Under the pieces are notes generated by a model. That model saw only the letters and a list, made by a program, of their open reading frames with translations, was not told the DNA's origin and ran no database searches. A stretch of DNA of 64,000 nt from Acidobacteriota bacterium (GTDB taxonomy: Bacteria > Acidobacteriota > Terriglobia > Bryobacterales > UBA6623): the NCBI GenBank assembly GCA_016125275.1, contig WGMB01000003.1, forward strand, positions 1,467,896 to 1,531,895. The letters are read 5' to 3'. The position numbers and the translations under genes are program-made. This document shows, in pieces, positions 60,726-64,000 of the stretch (positions are counted from its first letter, which is position 1; each line of letters opens with the position of its first letter).

Positions 60726-61874
60726 ATGTTGCGCCCAGCTTTCGAAGCCGAGACGACGCCGCGGGCCGCGCCGGGCCTGTATGTGTCGTTCCCGTTCTGC
60801 CGCCAGAAGTGCACCTACTGCAACTTCGCCTCGGGCGTCTTCTCGCAGGATCTGCGCCGGCGCTACGTGACGGCCTTGGCGGCGGAGGCGGCCGCGTCGG
60901 ACACGCTCGATCGGGCGGACACGCTCTATCTGGGCGGAGGCACGCCCAGCCTGCTCACCGGCGAGGAGCTCGACGAGATCCTGGGCGGGCGCCGGCGCGA
61001 ATGGGCCGAAGCGACCGTGGAAGCCGCTCCGGGCGACGTGACCGAGGAGGCCGCCCGGCTGTGGCGCGAGCGCGGCATCGACCGGGTCAGCCTCGGCGTA
61101 CAGTCCTTCGATCGGCGGGTGGCCGCAGCCGCCGGACGCAAGCACTCGGCCGAGCAGGTCGAGCAGGAAATCTCGATTCTGCGCCGTGCGGGCGTCGAAC
61201 GCATCAGCGTGGACCTGATCGCCGGCTTGGCCCATCAGAAGGAGGCCGACTGGGAGGAGTCTCTCGACTGGATCGAGCGCTTGGAGGTGGAGCACGCCTC
61301 GGTTTACATGCTCGACGCCGATGACGACAGCCGCCTGGGCGCGGAGATCCGCAGCGAAGGCGGACGCTACGGCGCCCGCGACGTGCCGAGCGACGACCAG
61401 ACCGCGGACTTCTACGAGCGAGCCATCGAGCGGCTGGCCGCGATGGGGCTGGAACACTACGAGATCTCGAACTTCGCGCGACCCGGCTGCGAGTCCGCGC
61501 ACAACCTGAAATACTGGACCTTTGCGCCGTACGTGGGCGTGGGTTCGGACGCCCATTCCTTCGACGGCGCCGAGCGTTGGAACAACGCCCGGATGGCTTC
61601 GGAGTACGTGGCGCGGTGGGAGCGAGGCGAGCTCGCCGCCGCCGAGCGGGAGACGCTCGATGCGGTCCGTCGCCGCCAGGATCGGCTGCTGACGGGCCTG
61701 CGATTGCGAGCCGGCGCGCCGCTCGAGCCGGGCGATTTGGACGGCCGGGAGGAGGCCTTGGAGCAGCTTCTGCAAAAAGGCTGGGTGGAGCGGCCCGAGC
61801 CGCAGCGACTGCGGCTGACTTCCAGCGGCGTGCTGTTCGCCAACGAAGTCTTCCTGGAATTGCTGTTTGAATGA
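60726..61874 (+). CDS. hemW: HemW-like radical SAM protein (heme chaperone)
   Basis: 382 aa. The radical SAM motif CRQKCTYC (YVSFPFCRQKCTYCNFASG) lacks the fourth Cys of true coproporphyrinogen dehydrogenase HemN, and HNLKYW (the HNxxYW heme-binding motif of HemW) is present. It carries LGGGTPSLL and SLGVQSFD. HemW binds heme and delivers it to respiratory enzymes. ATG at 60726; no clear Shine-Dalgarno. Confidence 0.92.
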   Translation: MLRPAFEAETTPRAAPGLYVSFPFCRQKCTYCNFASGVFSQDLRRRYVTALAAEAAASDTLDRADTLYLGGGTPSLLTGEELDEILGGRRREWAEATVEAAPGDVTEEAARLWRERGIDRVSLGVQSFDRRVAAAAGRKHSAEQVEQEISILRRAGVERISVDLIAGLAHQKEADWEESLDWIERLEVEHASVYMLDADDDSRLGAEIRSEGGRYGARDVPSDDQTADFYERAIERLAAMGLEHYEISNFARPGCESAHNLKYWTFAPYVGVGSDAHSFDGAERWNNARMASEYVARWERGELAAAERETLDAVRRRQDRLLTGLRLRAGAPLEPGDLDGREEALEQLLQKGWVERPEPQRLRLTSSGVLFANEVFLELLFE

Positions 61875-61928
61875 GAGGGGCCTCGGGGCCTCGCCGCCCG
61901 GCGGCAGAACGGAAAAGGACGTACACAC

Positions 61929-63014
61929 ATGAGCACCATCGTGGATCTCCGCAGCGACACGCTGACCCAGCCGACGCCGGCCATGCGCAAGGCCATGTTC
62001 GAAGCCGAGGTCGGCGACGACGTACAGGGCGAGGACCCCACCGTCAATCGGCTCGAAAGCCGCGCCGCCGAGATCCTCGGCAAGCAGGCCGCCGTCTACG
62101 TCCCCTCCGGCACCATGGGCAACCAAGCCGCCATCAAGGCCCACACCCAACCCGGGCAAGAGATCATCTGTGAGGAACGCGCCCACATCATCCTCTACGA
62201 GATGGGGATGCCGGCGGCCTTCTCCGGCTGCTTGGTGCGCGCCGTGCCCACGCCGGAAGGGATGCTGCGCTGGCAGGACATCACGCCCCGGCTGCGCCCG
62301 GCGAGCGACCACTACCGCGGCACGGCGCTGATCGAGGTCGAAAACACGGTCAACATCGCCGGCGGCCGGGTCTACCCGCTCGAACAGCTCGCCGAGATCG
62401 GCCGGGAAGCAAAGGCCGCCGGCGTGAAGGTTCACATGGACGGCGCGCGGGTATTCAACGCCGCCCTGGCTTCGGGCTGCGCCGTGTCGGACATCGCCGC
62501 CACGGTGGATTCCATGTGCTTCTGCCTGTCCAAGGGCTTGGGCGCGCCGGTCGGCTCGATCGTGGTCGGGGACAAGGACTTCATCGAGGAAGTGCGGCTG
62601 GTCCGCAAGGCCCTCGGCGGCGGCATGAGGCAGGCCGGCGTGATCGCCGCGGCCGGGCTGGTGGCGCTAGAGGAATCTCCGAAGCGCCTGCACGAGGACC
62701 ACGAGAACGCGCAATACCTGGCCGGGGAGATCCGCCGGACCGACGGATTGCGTCTCGACCCCGATGTGGTCGAGACGAACATCCTGTTCTTCACCACGCT
62801 GCCGGGCCGGATCCCCGGCGCGGAGCTGCGGCTGCGCCTCAAACAGCACGGCGTGCTGGTGAGCGGCGCGGGCGACCGCATCCGTATGGTCACGCACCAG
62901 AACGTGGACCGCGCCGGCTGTGTGCGGGCGATCGAGGCGATCCGGGCGGAGCTCGCGCCGGCCGGGGAGTCCCAGGAGCGCCAAGCCCAGCCGGTGGGCG
63001 GCAGCGCCTACTGA
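61929..63014 (+). CDS. Low-specificity L-threonine aldolase
   Basis: 361 aa PLP enzyme that splits threonine/allo-threonine to glycine and acetaldehyde. Features: VDLRSDTLTQPTPAMRKAMFEAEVGDDVQGEDPTVNRLE at the start, the PLP-ring Asp region VKVHMDGARVFNAALASG, and the Schiff-base Lys in CFCLSKGLGAPVGS. GGAAAAGGA precedes the ATG. Its last seven bases overlap the converging ACT gene. Confidence 0.95.
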   Translation: MSTIVDLRSDTLTQPTPAMRKAMFEAEVGDDVQGEDPTVNRLESRAAEILGKQAAVYVPSGTMGNQAAIKAHTQPGQEIICEERAHIILYEMGMPAAFSGCLVRAVPTPEGMLRWQDITPRLRPASDHYRGTALIEVENTVNIAGGRVYPLEQLAEIGREAKAAGVKVHMDGARVFNAALASGCAVSDIAATVDSMCFCLSKGLGAPVGSIVVGDKDFIEEVRLVRKALGGGMRQAGVIAAAGLVALEESPKRLHEDHENAQYLAGEIRRTDGLRLDPDVVETNILFFTTLPGRIPGAELRLRLKQHGVLVSGAGDRIRMVTHQNVDRAGCVRAIEAIRAELAPAGESQERQAQPVGGSAY

Positions 63015-63373
63015 GGCTCCTGCCGCTCCAGGATGCGGAGCGCCTCTTCGAACCGCTCCTGCTTGACCAGCAGGTAGTCGGTATCAAAGGTCGAGACCGC
63101 GAACACGCTGATGCCGGCTTGCGCCAGCGGCGCGGTCAGGCCCGCCAGCACGCCGACGAGGGCGAAGTCCAGAGTCCCGGCGACGCACAGGGCGCGCCAG
63201 CCGCGCTCGGCGCGAACCCCTTCGGGTACGCCCGCCGCCGCGCAGACGATCGACAGCTCTTCGGCCGTCCGGGTCACCGCGACCAAAGGTCCGCCGGCGG
63301 CCCAACTAGGGACCGCCTCGTGCGATTCCAGCCGGCACACGGCCAACTCGCCCTCCAGTGGTTGGAGCTTCAT
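63008..63373 (-). CDS. ACT-domain protein (CASTOR/ACT_7-like)
   Basis: 121 aa. Two ACT-like halves: LEGELAVCRLESHEAVPSWAAGGPLVAVTRTAEELSIVCAAAGVP and ALCVAGTLDFALVGVLAGLTAPLAQAGISVFAVSTFDTDYLLVKQERFEEALRIL. Such free-standing ACT proteins bind amino acids; the ligand is unknown. It is translationally coupled (ATGA) to the upstream M20 peptidase gene, which suggests sensing of its amino-acid product (inference). Confidence 0.85.
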   Translation of the reverse strand: MKLQPLEGELAVCRLESHEAVPSWAAGGPLVAVTRTAEELSIVCAAAGVPEGVRAERGWRALCVAGTLDFALVGVLAGLTAPLAQAGISVFAVSTFDTDYLLVKQERFEEALRILERQEPQ

Positions 63374-64000
63374 CGCCCCGACGCCGCAACCTCGACGACC
63401 ACGCCGTACAGCGTCTGCACGTAGTCCTCGAAGGCCTCCACATAGAGGTATTCGTCCTTTCCGTGAATGCCGCCGCCGGGGTCCCAGGCGCCCTTGGCCG
63501 GACCAAAGCCGTAGCTGGGGATGCCGGCCGCCCGCAACTGCGCCGAGTCCGAGGCTCCGGTCGACATGCGAGGCAGCACGACGACGCCGGGGTGGCGTTC
63601 ACCCAGCACCTTCTCGAAGGCCTGGAACACCGGGCTCGACAGCGGCGAGGGCGGGTGCGCCGGCCGCGTCACCGGGTGCGGCACCAAGTCCACCAGCGGC
63701 TCGTCCATCACGGCCTTCAGCCGCGAGAAGAACTCCTCCGGGTCCTCGCCCGGCAGCGCCCGAATATCCACGGTCGCCTCGGCGTCCGCCGGGATGACGT
63801 TCTTCTGGTAGCCGCCGCGCACAATCGTCGGCACGATCGAAGTGCGAATCATCGAGTAGTAGTAGGGGTTGATGGCGCGCAGATCCTCTTGCAGCTCCTC
63901 GCTCACGTCGCCGTCGAGCAGCCGCCGGTAGACCGCGGCTTCGGAGGGCGGCGCCACGCCGGCCAACCGCTCGAAGTACGTGCGGGTGGTCTCGTTGAGC
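63370..64000 (-). CDS. M20 family metallopeptidase (5' part outside window)
   Basis: C-terminal 209 or so residues of an M20/ArgE-DapE-like peptidase. Visible are the dimerisation domain (SIVPTIVRGGYQKNVIPADAEATVDIRALPGED) and the end of the catalytic domain with STGASDSAQLRAAGIPSYGFG and the metal-binding His in GIHGKDEYLYVEAFEDYVQTL. Substrate specificity cannot be set without the N-terminal part. It precedes the ACT gene on the minus strand with a four-base overlap. Confidence 0.88.
   Translation of the reverse strand, partial: LNETTRTYFERLAGVAPPSEAAVYRRLLDGDVSEELQEDLRAINPYYYSMIRTSIVPTIVRGGYQKNVIPADAEATVDIRALPGEDPEEFFSRLKAVMDEPLVDLVPHPVTRPAHPPSPLSSPVFQAFEKVLGERHPGVVVLPRMSTGASDSAQLRAAGIPSYGFGPAKGAWDPGGGIHGKDEYLYVEAFEDYVQTLYGVVVEVAASGR

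Overview
The window is a stretch of a high-GC bacterial chromosome, most likely from an acidobacterium close to Bryobacterales/Solibacter. The evidence is: two very large outer-membrane receptors with an N-terminal carboxypeptidase-like domain; a metalloprotease whose C-terminus resembles the Solibacter-type TIGR03437 domain; a DUF1549/DUF1553 cytochrome paired with a Tat-type DUF1501 protein; a CRTAC1/ASPIC protein; and bacillithiol synthase BshC. This assignment rests on family recognition, not on a search. I see no prophage, insertion sequence or CRISPR array. Gene density is high and many neighbours overlap by 1-14 bases.

Layout. 1-11.6 kb is a carbohydrate/nutrient region: a Gfo/Idh/MocA oxidoreductase cut by the window edge, a secreted esterase, two tandem TonB-receptor-like proteins of identical predicted length (1103 aa each), an IclR-HTH/sugar-binding-domain regulator, and a serine hydrolase. 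10.5-19.4 kb holds a PSD1 cytochrome / DUF1501 / serine hydrolase operon, two TPR lipoprotein-like secreted proteins and a divergent CRTAC1 protein. 19.4-30.4 kb is an envelope-glycan locus: tRNA-Phe, three GT-C-type membrane glycosyltransferases, a Wzx-like flippase, a GT2 enzyme, two radical SAM enzymes and an isoprenylcysteine-methyltransferase-like protein. 30.5-34.3 kb is housekeeping (thioesterase, flavin reductase, CbiX-like chelatase, GatCA, DciA-like). 34.4-42 kb has secreted proteases (matrixin, S41), an Fe-S protein with CDGSH domains, an SDR and an O-antigen-ligase-like protein. 42-46 kb has a TPR protein and an acidic zinc-finger protein of unknown function. 46.3-48.7 kb is the ATP synthase F0 operon without F1 genes. 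48.8-58.5 kb is regulatory and repair: Ser/Thr kinase, ClpS, sigma factor/anti-sigma-like/secreted trio, a UvrC-like protein without the 3' nuclease half, an Hpt protein, a response regulator-GGDEF protein, and a DapA-fold protein lacking its catalytic residues. 58.5-64 kb has BshC, HemW, threonine aldolase, an ACT protein and a truncated M20 peptidase.

Regulation. A recurrent feature is a TANNNT -10-like hexamer only 5-8 bases before start codons (at 944, 17663, 17695, 21599, 24643, 30487, 32042, 37575, 54908, 54928, 57663). This suggests many leaderless or nearly leaderless transcripts. Three divergent gene pairs share short promoter regions of this type; at 54915-54921 the two -10 hexamers overlap on opposite strands.

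Most notable points: the open reading frame of a membrane glycosyltransferase runs without a stop through the whole tRNA-Phe gene; the glycan locus combines two radical SAM enzymes with a flippase and GT-C enzymes; and the DapA-like protein lacks the Schiff-base lysine. No clearly new defence or mobile system is visible.
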